In this document: positions 27,144 to 35,095 of the stretch, piece by piece
How the letters are laid out: every line of letters starts with the position of its first letter
How positions within the stretch are numbered: position 1 is the stretch's first letter
Source of the DNA: PHAA01 sp964494735
Lineage (GTDB): Bacteria; Bacillota; Syntrophomonadia; Syntrophomonadales; Syntrophomonadaceae
DNA length: 64,000 nucleotides
NCBI GenBank assembly: GCA_964494735.1
Contig: CAZBSD010000003.1
Span: forward strand, 62,001-126,000
Direction of reading: 5' to 3'
Translations under genes and position numbers: made by a program
The notes under the pieces: model-generated
The model's input: the letters and a program-made list of their open reading frames with translations, nothing else
Told to the model about the DNA's origin: nothing
Databases searched by the model: none

Positions 27144-28394
27144 CTAGGTAAACCGGAGCAGGTTTCTCCCCTGCGGATCCAGTATCTGCACCTGGCGATA
27201 GGCGGACTGCATCCTGGCGGTCAGCTCGCGTTCATCCCCAGCCACGGCTATGATGTAGCCCCAGCGGCTGGTGCCGCTGTCCTCGATCTCCTTGATGATG
27301 GTCAGATCGGGGTAATAGAATTGGGCATTGATGATACCCGGCATCTGCCGGATTACATCCAACCCGCCCCACTTCGCCACTGGACCGGGATAAGCCATGA
27401 TAAACCTGGTCTCGGCATGATGGGGATTGCCCAGCAGATCGTATTGACTTAGTTTACCCAAATCTGCCGGTTGTCCCAGAGAACAGTCTATCAGCATATC
27501 CACCGGGTCAATCCCGGTTACCAGGGGGATCATTTCCTCCTCGTGGCCGCCGCCGATCCGGCAAGCTATCTCCACCAATTCGGCACCATGTGGCGACATT
27601 ATGACCTGTACATAGATGGGTCCAGCGGCGATATTCAGAGCCTGCACCGTACGGGAGAGCAAGTCCTGCAATTCCTGGTGATGGCTTTGGGTGTAGATGG
27701 ATGGAAACTGGTGCGCGGTCATAATGCCCAGATGAGGCTCAACATTCAATAGAGGTCGTTCGCAGATTATCAGGATGTAGGGATGATAATCGTGCACCCA
27801 GGCGCTGATGGTTATCTCGTCCCCGGGGCAGAATTGTTCCACGATTATCTCCTCGGCTCGGGTGTGACGGAAAGTCTCCCGCATATAGCCGAGGATGCTC
27901 TGGTCCAGGTGATAGATCTTGAAGACTCCTCGTTGCCCCTGGCTATCGATAGGTTTGGCAACTACCGGGAAGGCCATGTTCTCCAGCTTTTCCAGCACTT
28001 GTCCCGATTCCAGTTGACTGCGATTGATCAGCAGATAGTCGCTGGAAGGGATATCATATCGCTTGAAAGCCGCCTTCATATATTTTTTATTGGTGGCCAT
28101 TAAAGCGGTATTGGCATCGATCAGATGGGGCAGCCCCAGTGTTTCGGCCACCGTGGCAGCAGTCAGCACCGGCTGGTCGGTGCCCACCGTCATAACCCCA
28201 TCCACCTGGTATTTGCGGGCCACGGCTATATTGCCTTCGATATCAAAGGTACTGGTCATCTCGGTATAATCAGCCCAGGCTTTACCGGGAGAATTGGGGA
28301 GGTAATCTGAAACCACCACCGTATGCCCCTTGGCTTTGGCTTTGCGGATTGTATTTATCTGGTTGCGCCCTGCGCCTAGGACAAGCAGTCTAAT
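27144..28394 (-). CDS. ATP-grasp carboxylate-amine ligase-like protein
   Basis: An ATP-grasp enzyme, expected to join a carboxylate to an amine or thiol via an acyl phosphate. Motifs are PVVAKPIDSQGQRGV (ATP-binding loop), EEIIVEQFCPGDEIT and VEIACRIGGGHEEEM. The usual N-terminal pre-ATP-grasp strand RLLVLGAGRNQINTI is encoded ahead of any canonical start. In frame it begins at an ATT (28394), nine bases after GGAGG; the first GTG is at 28319. Either ATT is the start or a base is wrong. It follows a glycosyltransferase by 15 bases, and so may modify a glycan or its precursor. Confidence 0.85.
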   Translation of the reverse strand: MRLLVLGAGRNQINTIRKAKAKGHTVVVSDYLPNSPGKAWADYTEMTSTFDIEGNIAVARKYQVDGVMTVGTDQPVLTAATVAETLGLPHLIDANTALMATNKKYMKAAFKRYDIPSSDYLLINRSQLESGQVLEKLENMAFPVVAKPIDSQGQRGVFKIYHLDQSILGYMRETFRHTRAEEIIVEQFCPGDEITISAWVHDYHPYILIICERPLLNVEPHLGIMTAHQFPSIYTQSHHQELQDLLSRTVQALNIAAGPIYVQVIMSPHGAELVEIACRIGGGHEEEMIPLVTGIDPVDMLIDCSLGQPADLGKLSQYDLLGNPHHAETRFIMAYPGPVAKWGGLDVIRQMPGIINAQFYYPDLTIIKEIEDSGTSRWGYIIAVAGDERELTARMQSAYRQVQILDPQGRNLLRFT

Positions 28395-28409
28395 CGAATT
28401 CGCCCTCCA

Positions 28410-29315
28410 TTACAGTTCCATCGCCCTGATCAGATAGGGCGGCGGCGCGGCCTGTTTCCAGCGCTGCCGCCGGCGCCAATATTCCCACCCCAGCCATAGT
28501 GTAATCAGAGCCAGCAATGTTCCCACAACCAGGATTATAACACTTGTGATCCCTGCAGCCACCCATGAGCCCAGCCTATCCACGGGCCGCCAGATGATTG
28601 CCGCCAGCGACCAGATTACCCACAGTCCCGCCGCCCATTTCAGCGGCAGCCAGGAATAGTTTATCAGCAGGTTCCGGGTCATGACCAGGGTTTTAGCCAC
28701 GGTATAGTTGCTGCGACCGTACTTGCGGCTGTGGTGTTCCACTTCCACCTGGCCCGGCTGATGGGAATAGGTGAGGATCAGGGCCGCCATGTACACCGGG
28801 CTGCTTACCTGTTCCAGCATGCGGTCCACCAGTCCCCGGGTCATTATTCGAAAGCTGCTGCGCCTGATGGCGGCCGCGTGGGGGAAAATGGTATTGATTA
28901 TCCGATCTATGCCGCGGCTCCCCCAGTTACGATAGACCTTATGCTGTTTCTCCCTGGGGATGCCGAATATCACATCATGGCCTTTTTGAATTCCCGTCGC
29001 CAGCAAAGGTATCTCTTCCGGGGGAGTCTGCAGGTCGTCATCGATGGTGACCACCAACTGGCCGCGGCTGAAGCGCAAACCACACAAGGTAGCGTGGTGC
29101 TGGCCGGCGTTTTCAGCCAGGCGGATCAGTTTCACCCGCCGGTCGGCCTGGCGGATAGTCTCCATCACCAGGTAACTGTCATCCGTACTGGCGTCATCGA
29201 CCATGATGATCTCCCAGGCAGCAGCGATCCCATTCAGTACTGGAACCAGGCGGGAATATAACTCGGACAGGCTCCTGCAACTGTTGTAAACCGGCACCAC
29301 AACCGATATCATCAT
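28410..29315 (-). CDS. family 2 glycosyltransferase, ArnC/GtrB-like
   Basis: A 301-residue inverting glycosyltransferase: SVVVPVYNS, the VDDASTDDS nucleotide-sugar site, and TIDDDLQTPPEEIP metal motif near residue 90. Two membrane helices end the protein (about 225-285). Proteins of this shape (ArnC, GtrB, DPM1-like) move a sugar onto undecaprenyl or polyprenyl phosphate. It sits four bases after the sugar aminotransferase, which suggests an amino-sugar-lipid product. Confidence 0.92.
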   Translation of the reverse strand: MMISVVVPVYNSCRSLSELYSRLVPVLNGIAAAWEIIMVDDASTDDSYLVMETIRQADRRVKLIRLAENAGQHHATLCGLRFSRGQLVVTIDDDLQTPPEEIPLLATGIQKGHDVIFGIPREKQHKVYRNWGSRGIDRIINTIFPHAAAIRRSSFRIMTRGLVDRMLEQVSSPVYMAALILTYSHQPGQVEVEHHSRKYGRSNYTVAKTLVMTRNLLINYSWLPLKWAAGLWVIWSLAAIIWRPVDRLGSWVAAGITSVIILVVGTLLALITLWLGWEYWRRRQRWKQAAPPPYLIRAMEL

Positions 29316-29319
29316 CGCC

Positions 29320-30480
29320 CTACCCTGCTCCGCTGGTCTTGAGCTCAGCCATTATTTGACCCAGATTTTCCCCTACATATTCGAGCTCCGCCGCACTCAA
29401 CGAAGGATAAAGCGGCAATCTTAACAGGCGGGCGCTGAGATCTTCGGTCACCGGCAGATCGCTGGCCTGGTAGCCCAGTTTCGTGCCCATCGGCGAACTA
29501 TGCAGGGGTATAAAGTGGAAGGTACTCTCAATTCCTCTTTTCGCCAGCTCACCCATAACCCAGTTACGATGCTGACTATTATTGAAAAGGCAATAGAAGA
29601 TGTGGTAATTGGGCTCCGCCTCCGGTGGCGGATGGGGCAGCTGGAGCAACCCCGCTTTTTCAGAATCCTGCAGCAACCCCCAGTAATAATCATAGACGTG
29701 GTGGCGGCGTCCGGTTATCTCCTCCACCTGTTCCAGTTGGGCATACAGAAATGCGGCCAGCAGATCGGAGGGGAGGTAGGATGAACCTACATCCATCCAG
29801 GTATATTTATCAGTCAGACCTGAAACAAATTGGCGCCGGTTGGTGCCCTTTTCCCACAGTATGTCTGCCCGCTCCATTATAGCCGGATCGGTGGTATTCA
29901 CCAGCAGGGCGCCGCCCTCCCCACAAGCGATGTTTTTGGTGGCATGGAAACTGTAGCAGCCCAGCTGCCCTATGGTGCCCAGGTAACGCCCCTCATATGC
30001 AGCATCAACGGCCTGGGCGGCATCCTCGATAACCATTAGGCGGTGACGCTGGGCGATAGCCATTATGTCGTTCATGGCACAGGCCACCCCGGCATAGTGG
30101 ACCGGCATGATGGCGCGGGTGCGTTCACCGACATGAGCCTCGATGACGTCAGCCGCCATATTGAGGGTGGCGGGATCGATATCCACAAATACCGGCCGCG
30201 CTCCCCGCAGAAGCACCGCATTGGCCGCCGAGGCGAAAGCGAAGGAGGGCATTATAACCTCGTCTCCAGGCTGGAGGTTGATCAGCAGGGCAGCCATCTC
30301 CAGGGCGGCGGTGCCGGATGTGGTCAGGTATACCCGAAAAGCGCCAAACCGCTCCTGGATCAATTCCTGCACCATTTTGGTATAGTGACCATCCCCGGCC
30401 ATCTGTCCGCGGTCAATACAATCGCGCATATAATCCAGCTCCCGGCCGGAAGTATAAACTTTGTGAAACGGTATTTTCAT
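29320..30480 (-). CDS. dTDP-4-amino-4,6-dideoxygalactose transaminase-type enzyme
   Basis: A 386-residue PLP enzyme of the DegT/DnrJ/EryC1/StrS family, closest to WecE/RffA (FHKVYTSGRELDYM start; TSGTAALEMAALL; FHATKNIACGEGG with the PLP lysine near residue 182). WecE converts dTDP-4-keto-6-deoxyglucose to the 4-amino sugar. It leads a three-gene unit with the GT2 and ATP-grasp genes. The WecE subtype is likely but not certain. Confidence 0.88.
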   Translation of the reverse strand: MKIPFHKVYTSGRELDYMRDCIDRGQMAGDGHYTKMVQELIQERFGAFRVYLTTSGTAALEMAALLINLQPGDEVIMPSFAFASAANAVLLRGARPVFVDIDPATLNMAADVIEAHVGERTRAIMPVHYAGVACAMNDIMAIAQRHRLMVIEDAAQAVDAAYEGRYLGTIGQLGCYSFHATKNIACGEGGALLVNTTDPAIMERADILWEKGTNRRQFVSGLTDKYTWMDVGSSYLPSDLLAAFLYAQLEQVEEITGRRHHVYDYYWGLLQDSEKAGLLQLPHPPPEAEPNYHIFYCLFNNSQHRNWVMGELAKRGIESTFHFIPLHSSPMGTKLGYQASDLPVTEDLSARLLRLPLYPSLSAAELEYVGENLGQIMAELKTSGAG

Positions 30481-30651
30481 CTCTAATACCTTCGCATCAT
30501 ATTTTTGGTCTCAGCGGTTACGAGACTATCATCCCCCAGTACTTCATACGGCTGGGCTATTGTTATTTTAAACTTATCCGATGGTAATAGTCAGCCAATT
30601 AATAGTTCATTTCAACCTCGATAGATACGAGTGTGGCCAAACAGACAGCTC

Positions 30652-30692
30652 AGAAAAAGCTTAAAGGGAAAGTCACCCTTCCCCTTTAAGAT
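30652..30692 (-). terminator. terminator of the rhodanese gene
   Basis: On the minus strand CTTAAAGGGGAAGG pairs with CTTTCCCTTTAAG around a short loop and is followed by CTTTTTCT. It lies 30 bases past the rhodanese stop codon. Confidence 0.8.
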
Positions 30693-30721
30693 CAGCTCAA
30701 TAAACTGCGGTTCTAATAGTG

Positions 30722-31633
30722 CTATTGGGTTATCGGCATCTTGTCGGCCATCCAGCCCAGATCCCAGCCGCCATGCACTGAATAGGCGTTGATTCCCAGC
30801 GTATTCAGCACGGCAATCGTCTGGCCAGCGGTCTGACCGGTATAGCAGTAAACATAGACCGGTTTGTCTTTGGCAAATTCATTGAAATGTTTGTTGACTT
30901 CCTTGAAAGGGATATTTATGGCGCCTTTAACATGGCCTTTGGCAAAATCGGCAGCGCTGCGGATATCGACCACCTGCATTGCTTCGCCTTTGTCTATCTT
31001 GGCCTGCAAGTCTTTGGATGGGATTTTATGGACGTCCTTGGGCATGTTGGTAAAGTAGTCGGTTAATATTTTAGCGATAGCCGGATCCGGTTTGGCAACG
31101 TTGGTGGCCGCTTTGAATTCTACCGGGGTGGTGTCGACCGGGAAGTTGTTCTTGCCTACCCAACCGGTGGCGAAACCGAGGTTGAGGGATTTGGCCTTTA
31201 ATCCGTACATATTCATGATGGGGACGGTCTGACCGGCAGTCTGGCCGGTATAGCAATACTCGATGATCTCCTTGTCAGCAGGCAGTTTGTCGAGATATTC
31301 GCCTACTTTAGCGAACGGGATGTTGACGGCGCCTTTGATATGGCCCTTGGCATAATCTTCCGCACTGCGGATATCAATGAGCAGGAAACTGGTGTCACCG
31401 GCATCGATTTTGGCCTTCAGATCAGCCTCGGGGATCTTGTAGGTATCAGCGCCCATATTGGTATAGTACTTGTCAGCAACCTGCTGGATGGTAGCCCCAG
31501 CAGAAGCCGGAGTGCTAACGGGCGGGGTCGGAGCCGGAGCCTGGGTGGTGGTGGTTCCGCAGCCTACTGCGAATGCCGAGATCATGATCCCTATCAGAAA
31601 CACGGCCAACCACTTAATCCGGGAATTCTTCAT
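30722..31633 (-). CDS. lipoprotein with two rhodanese domains
   Basis: A 303-residue lipoprotein (signal peptide with lipobox AVGC at about residue 25, then a Thr/Pro/Ala linker). It has two rhodanese domains, each with the same active-site loop YCYTGQTAGQT (about residues 148 and 275). The catalytic Cys is present in both, so both halves could carry a persulfide. Being outside the membrane, it could move sulfane sulfur for the Psr-like reductase or the YedE transporter; that link is inference. The start at 31633 follows AGGAGG. The strong similarity of the halves points to internal duplication. Confidence 0.9.
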   Translation of the reverse strand: MKNSRIKWLAVFLIGIMISAFAVGCGTTTTQAPAPTPPVSTPASAGATIQQVADKYYTNMGADTYKIPEADLKAKIDAGDTSFLLIDIRSAEDYAKGHIKGAVNIPFAKVGEYLDKLPADKEIIEYCYTGQTAGQTVPIMNMYGLKAKSLNLGFATGWVGKNNFPVDTTPVEFKAATNVAKPDPAIAKILTDYFTNMPKDVHKIPSKDLQAKIDKGEAMQVVDIRSAADFAKGHVKGAINIPFKEVNKHFNEFAKDKPVYVYCYTGQTAGQTIAVLNTLGINAYSVHGGWDLGWMADKMPITQ

Positions 31634-31873
31634 TAAAATTTCGCCTCCTAATTTTTTGATGAAAAATCGTGTAAACCCTAAACTATTTTTCGAAGTCACC
31701 CCCTGCCGCACAATCGCCTTGGTCAAGAAATTGTTACAGTGTAATAGCTCAATTATGATAACTAAATTATATCGACTAAATCGGGGAGCAATTATTCGAA
31801 ATGCTTATAGGGATATAAGCAAAGGTCTTAAGGAGTTATCAAACGGAGTGGAAAAGAGGCCGGACCGAGCAAC

Positions 31874-31970
31874 AAGGCTTTGAGCATGGCAATAGGAATA
31901 CCCATGAGAGGCGTACATGAGGTACGTCGCTGGCAAGGGAATTACCGTATTAACGGGGCTATCAGCCTTT
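31874..31970. repeat. structured repeat family, copy A
   Basis: AAGGCT and AGCCTTT close the element. Inside, GGCGTACAT and GGTACGTC form a short hairpin flanked by CCC/GGG, then ACCGTATTAACGG. The same order recurs at 48811, 53621, 62830, 62910 and 58387. No ORF is attached. Its class is unknown; orphan transposon-associated RNAs (HEARO/omega-RNA type) are one possibility. Confidence 0.7.
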
Positions 31971-32048
31971 AGGGACGGTTTGGATGGGTTTCTGGCCGCA
32001 ATTGTCTAGAGTGAAAACATGGGTTGGTTGGTGATCGTTCGATATGGT

Positions 32049-32954
32049 TTATGGCTCCCAACAAAAACCTAGTTTGTTGGGGTTGGTGAGAAATTTGACA
32101 AATTTCTGGGCCATCTGAGTAGACTCTTCGTCGGCCCGGTAGACCAGGTTGACATCTATTTTTAACTTCAGGTCATCGACCTGAATCAGGCGCAGATTAC
32201 CAGCCTGTATGTCTTTTTGCACCCCGATCAATGGCAGGAGGGTGATCCCGGTACCGCCTAACACCGAAGCCTTTATGGAATGGAGACTATTCATCTCGGA
32301 GACGATATTGAAATCACTCAGGGTGCAGCCACGTTCGGCGGCCAGGTTTTCCATCACAGTGCGCACCGCGGCCCCTTTCTCCCTAACTATGAAAGGTTTA
32401 GTCTTAAGCTCCTTAAAGGTAAGCTTGGTTTTTCTGAACTTGTCGATGCTGGCGGCTACAAAAACCAGATCGATCGAATCCAGAGCATGTACTGCCAGGC
32501 TGGTTTCAACCGCACCATCCACGATGGCCAAATCAAGCTCCCTTTTATGCAGTTTGTGAATCGTCTCCACCGAATTGGCAATGTCCAGTTTAATGTTGGC
32601 CTGGAGAAACTTATCTTTGAATTTGCTGATGCAACCGGGCAAGGCATAATTTCCCGAAGTACAGCTGGCCCCTATAACCAACTGGGGGTTGGCGTTCAAC
32701 AGGTCGTTAAGCTCATCGGTCATGGTCTGATGCAGGTTTATGAACTGATCAGCATAATGCAGAGCTACCTTACCAGCCTCGGTCAAGGTCACCCCTTGGG
32801 CGGTGCGGGTGAAAAACTTGGTCCCGTATAAATCCTCTATAGCCTGGATCTTGCTGCTGATAGCGGGCTGGGACAGATGCAGCAGGCGAGCCGCTTTGGA
32901 GAAGCTCTTGGTCTGGGCTACGACTGCGATTATCTTATAATTCTCGATAGACAT
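32049..32954 (-). CDS. LysR-family transcriptional regulator
   Basis: A 301-residue regulator with an N-terminal HTH (KSFSKAARLLHLSQPAISSK) and a C-terminal ligand-binding domain. The start at 32954 (MSIENYK) follows GGGGAGG; the frame extends nine codons upstream without support. The closest general types are CysL/CbbR-like regulators. No obvious divergent target gene is next to it. Confidence 0.93.
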   Translation of the reverse strand: MSIENYKIIAVVAQTKSFSKAARLLHLSQPAISSKIQAIEDLYGTKFFTRTAQGVTLTEAGKVALHYADQFINLHQTMTDELNDLLNANPQLVIGASCTSGNYALPGCISKFKDKFLQANIKLDIANSVETIHKLHKRELDLAIVDGAVETSLAVHALDSIDLVFVAASIDKFRKTKLTFKELKTKPFIVREKGAAVRTVMENLAAERGCTLSDFNIVSEMNSLHSIKASVLGGTGITLLPLIGVQKDIQAGNLRLIQVDDLKLKIDVNLVYRADEESTQMAQKFVKFLTNPNKLGFCWEP

Positions 32955-33082
32955 CCCGGAACCTCCCCTGCTCTCATCCAACCGATATGAATCAGTGGCG
33001 AATCACTAATTCATTCAACCTACCCGAAGGATAACAAAAGCTGCGATAAAGTTCAAAGCAAATTACTGGAGGGCCTTCCCAA

Positions 33083-33157
33083 ATGCCAGTATTAGCTCAG
33101 GTCAATACCACTCTGGATCTAAGAGTTTTTATCAGGCATACCGGTGATCTGACCTAG
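33083..33157 (+). pseudogene. C-terminal fragment of a Ger(x)C gene
   Basis: A 24-codon frame (MPVLAQVNTTLDLRVFIRHT, then GDLT and stop) follows GGAGG. Its end matches the GerC terminus seen at 16 kb (VEVHIQNIGDMT), and the DNA around both stops is nearly the same. I read it as the surviving 3' end of a second gerC gene. Nothing else of the operon remains here. Confidence 0.55.
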
Positions 33158-33189
33158 ATGCGTTTTTTGGTCCATAAACGGGGGATGAT
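33150..33189. repeat. 40-bp repeat shared with 16042-16082
   Basis: TGACCTAGATGCG, a T run, GGTCCATAAAC and GGGGGATGAT repeat the gerC 3' region with a few substitutions and one length change. Confidence 0.7.
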
Positions 33190-33309
33190 ATACGGAGAAT
33201 TCACGCATGGTGGTTAATATTTCGGCCCCATTATCCTCACCATCAGGTCAAGGTTCTAATTTTTTAAATCGTGCCCGGGAATAATATGAAGCAAACGAGG
33301 AGGTGCCCA

Positions 33310-34464
33310 GTGAATTTATTGACCAGAACTGATCTGACCGAATTGATGGAACATCAGGGTGATTGTTGCCTATCCATCTATATGCCGACCTTTCGGTCTG
33401 GGGCGGAGACCCTGCAAGGCCGGATAAGGCTCAAGAATCTACACACCGAGGCCCTGGATCTTTTAACCGAACGCGGCCTGCGGCCGCCACAAGCACGAGA
33501 TCTGCTGGAACCGCTGGAGCGTCTTATCAACGACAACTGTTTTTGGCAGACCCAGCGGGACGGGTTGGCCATCTTCCTGGCGCCAGAGTTTTTCTATTAT
33601 TATCAGCTGCCCATGAAATTGGAGCAGATGGTGCAGGTAGGAGTCCGGTTTCACCTGAAACCGCTGCTGCCGCTACTGAGCGGAGATGGCCTCTTCTTCG
33701 TCCTGGCCCTCAGCCTTAACGATGTCCGTTTCTTCCAGTGTACCCGGGCCAGCGCGGTGGAACTGGAGGTCGATGATATCCCCCATAGCATGGCCGAGGC
33801 TATGAAATACGATGACCCGGAAAAACAGCTGCAATCCCATACCAATACCCTGCAGGGTACCGACGGCCGGGATGCGGCCATGTTCCACGGTCATGGAGTA
33901 GGCACCGATGACAGCAAGGACAACATCCTGCGCTATTTCCGCTTGGTCGACCGGGGACTGCACGACATCCTGCGGGAGCAAAAAGCTCCGCTGGTGCTGG
34001 CTGGGGTCGAGTACCTGTTCCCCATCTATCAGGATGCCAACACCTATGCTTACCTGACTGAAAAAGGGCTGCCCGGCAATCCTGAGGAGATCAGCGGTGA
34101 AGATCTGCAGACCCGGTGCTGGCCCCTGGTGGAGCATTATTTCCATAAGGCCGAACAGGAAGCCCTGACCTACTATGGACCGTTTATCGGCACCGGCCGT
34201 ACCACCCAGGATGTAAGCGAGGCCGCTCCCGCCGCCCAGAATGGCCGGGTGGAGATACTGTTCATGGCGCCGGGCTTCGAACAATGGGGCCGCTGCGACC
34301 CGGAGACCAACGGAGTTCACCTGCATGCCCAGGCTGAACCGGGCGATGAGGAACTGTATGACTTCATCGCCATGCAGACCATAATCAACGGCGGCAGCGT
34401 CTATATAATGGACCCGCAAAAAATCCCGGAGGGAAAACCGCTGGCCGCCCTGCTGCGCTATTAA
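33310..34464 (+). CDS. eRF1-like protein of the bacterial release-factor-related (baeRF) group
   Basis: A 384-residue protein. The N-terminus (LTELMEHQGDCCLSIYMPT, GRIRLKNLHTEALDLL) and the central VRFFQCTRASAVELEV segment match the bacterial relatives of archaeal/eukaryotic eRF1. The C-terminal part has the L7Ae-like fold region (APLVLAGVEYLFPIYQ). These proteins are proposed ribosome-associated hydrolases or stress factors; no reaction is established. The GTG start at 33310 follows GAGGAGG; the frame upstream is also open. Confidence 0.75.
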   Translation: MNLLTRTDLTELMEHQGDCCLSIYMPTFRSGAETLQGRIRLKNLHTEALDLLTERGLRPPQARDLLEPLERLINDNCFWQTQRDGLAIFLAPEFFYYYQLPMKLEQMVQVGVRFHLKPLLPLLSGDGLFFVLALSLNDVRFFQCTRASAVELEVDDIPHSMAEAMKYDDPEKQLQSHTNTLQGTDGRDAAMFHGHGVGTDDSKDNILRYFRLVDRGLHDILREQKAPLVLAGVEYLFPIYQDANTYAYLTEKGLPGNPEEISGEDLQTRCWPLVEHYFHKAEQEALTYYGPFIGTGRTTQDVSEAAPAAQNGRVEILFMAPGFEQWGRCDPETNGVHLHAQAEPGDEELYDFIAMQTIINGGSVYIMDPQKIPEGKPLAALLRY

Positions 34465-34588
34465 CGCCAGCATCCAGGCTTAATGCCGGGGTTGGGCCGG
34501 GCGGGGCTAAGCTTCCGGCAACAGATAACAGGCAAAATGTATACATTGCCAAATTTCCAGCGCGCATATATACTCTAAGAAATGCAAG

Positions 34589-34608
34589 TGATAATGATTA
34601 TCATTATT
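34589..34608 (+). promoter_or_regulatory. Fur box upstream of fur
   Basis: TGATAATGATTATCATTATT is close to the consensus Fur palindrome and lies 11 bases ahead of the fur start codon, as expected for autoregulation. Confidence 0.85.
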
Positions 34609-34619
34609 AGGTGATTGAA

Positions 34620-35042
34620 ATGAACCATATCAAAGAAAAACTGGATCAGGGTGATTATCGAATTACCCCCCAGCGACAGGTAATCCTGGACGTAATGCAG
34701 GAAGCGCAAGGTGAGCACCTCACCGCTGAGGAAGTTCTGCAGGCGGCGCGGAAGAAATCCCCCCGCCTGGGGATCGCTACCGTTTACCGTACCCTGGAGA
34801 GGTTGGCTGCACTAGGTATCCTATATAAAGCCAGATTCGATGAGGGCAAGCACCGTTATGAGATGGCCGATGCCGGGCAACACCACCATCACCATATCCA
34901 ATGCTTAAAATGTGGACGGATAGTTGAATTGGAGGAGGGCCTGCTGGACAGCCTGGAAGCCAGAGTCGAGCAACAAGGCTTCGCAGTGATAAACCACCGT
35001 TTGACGATCTATGCGATATGCCCGCAATGCCAACCAGAATAG
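34620..35042 (+). CDS. fur: Fur-family ferric uptake regulator
   Basis: A 140-residue metalloregulator. The winged helix carries GIATVYRTLERLAALGILYK, the dimer domain the histidine cluster QHHHHHIQCLKCGRIVEL, and the tail the second Cys pair ICPQCQ, together the structural zinc and regulatory sites. The start at 34620 is preferred because AGGTGA precedes it. Fur boxes occur here and before feoB, so iron, not peroxide or zinc, is the likely signal. Confidence 0.92.
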   Translation: MNHIKEKLDQGDYRITPQRQVILDVMQEAQGEHLTAEEVLQAARKKSPRLGIATVYRTLERLAALGILYKARFDEGKHRYEMADAGQHHHHHIQCLKCGRIVELEEGLLDSLEARVEQQGFAVINHRLTIYAICPQCQPE

Positions 35043-35062
35043 CTTTTTTCATACTTTAGATT

Positions 35063-35083
35063 TGATAATGATTATTATTATCC
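35063..35083 (+). promoter_or_regulatory. Fur box upstream of feoB
   Basis: TGATAATGATTATTATTATCC lies between fur and feoB, 13 bases before the start codon. It should allow separate iron control of the transporter. Confidence 0.82.
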
Positions 35084-35095
35084 CTGGAGGAAGCC

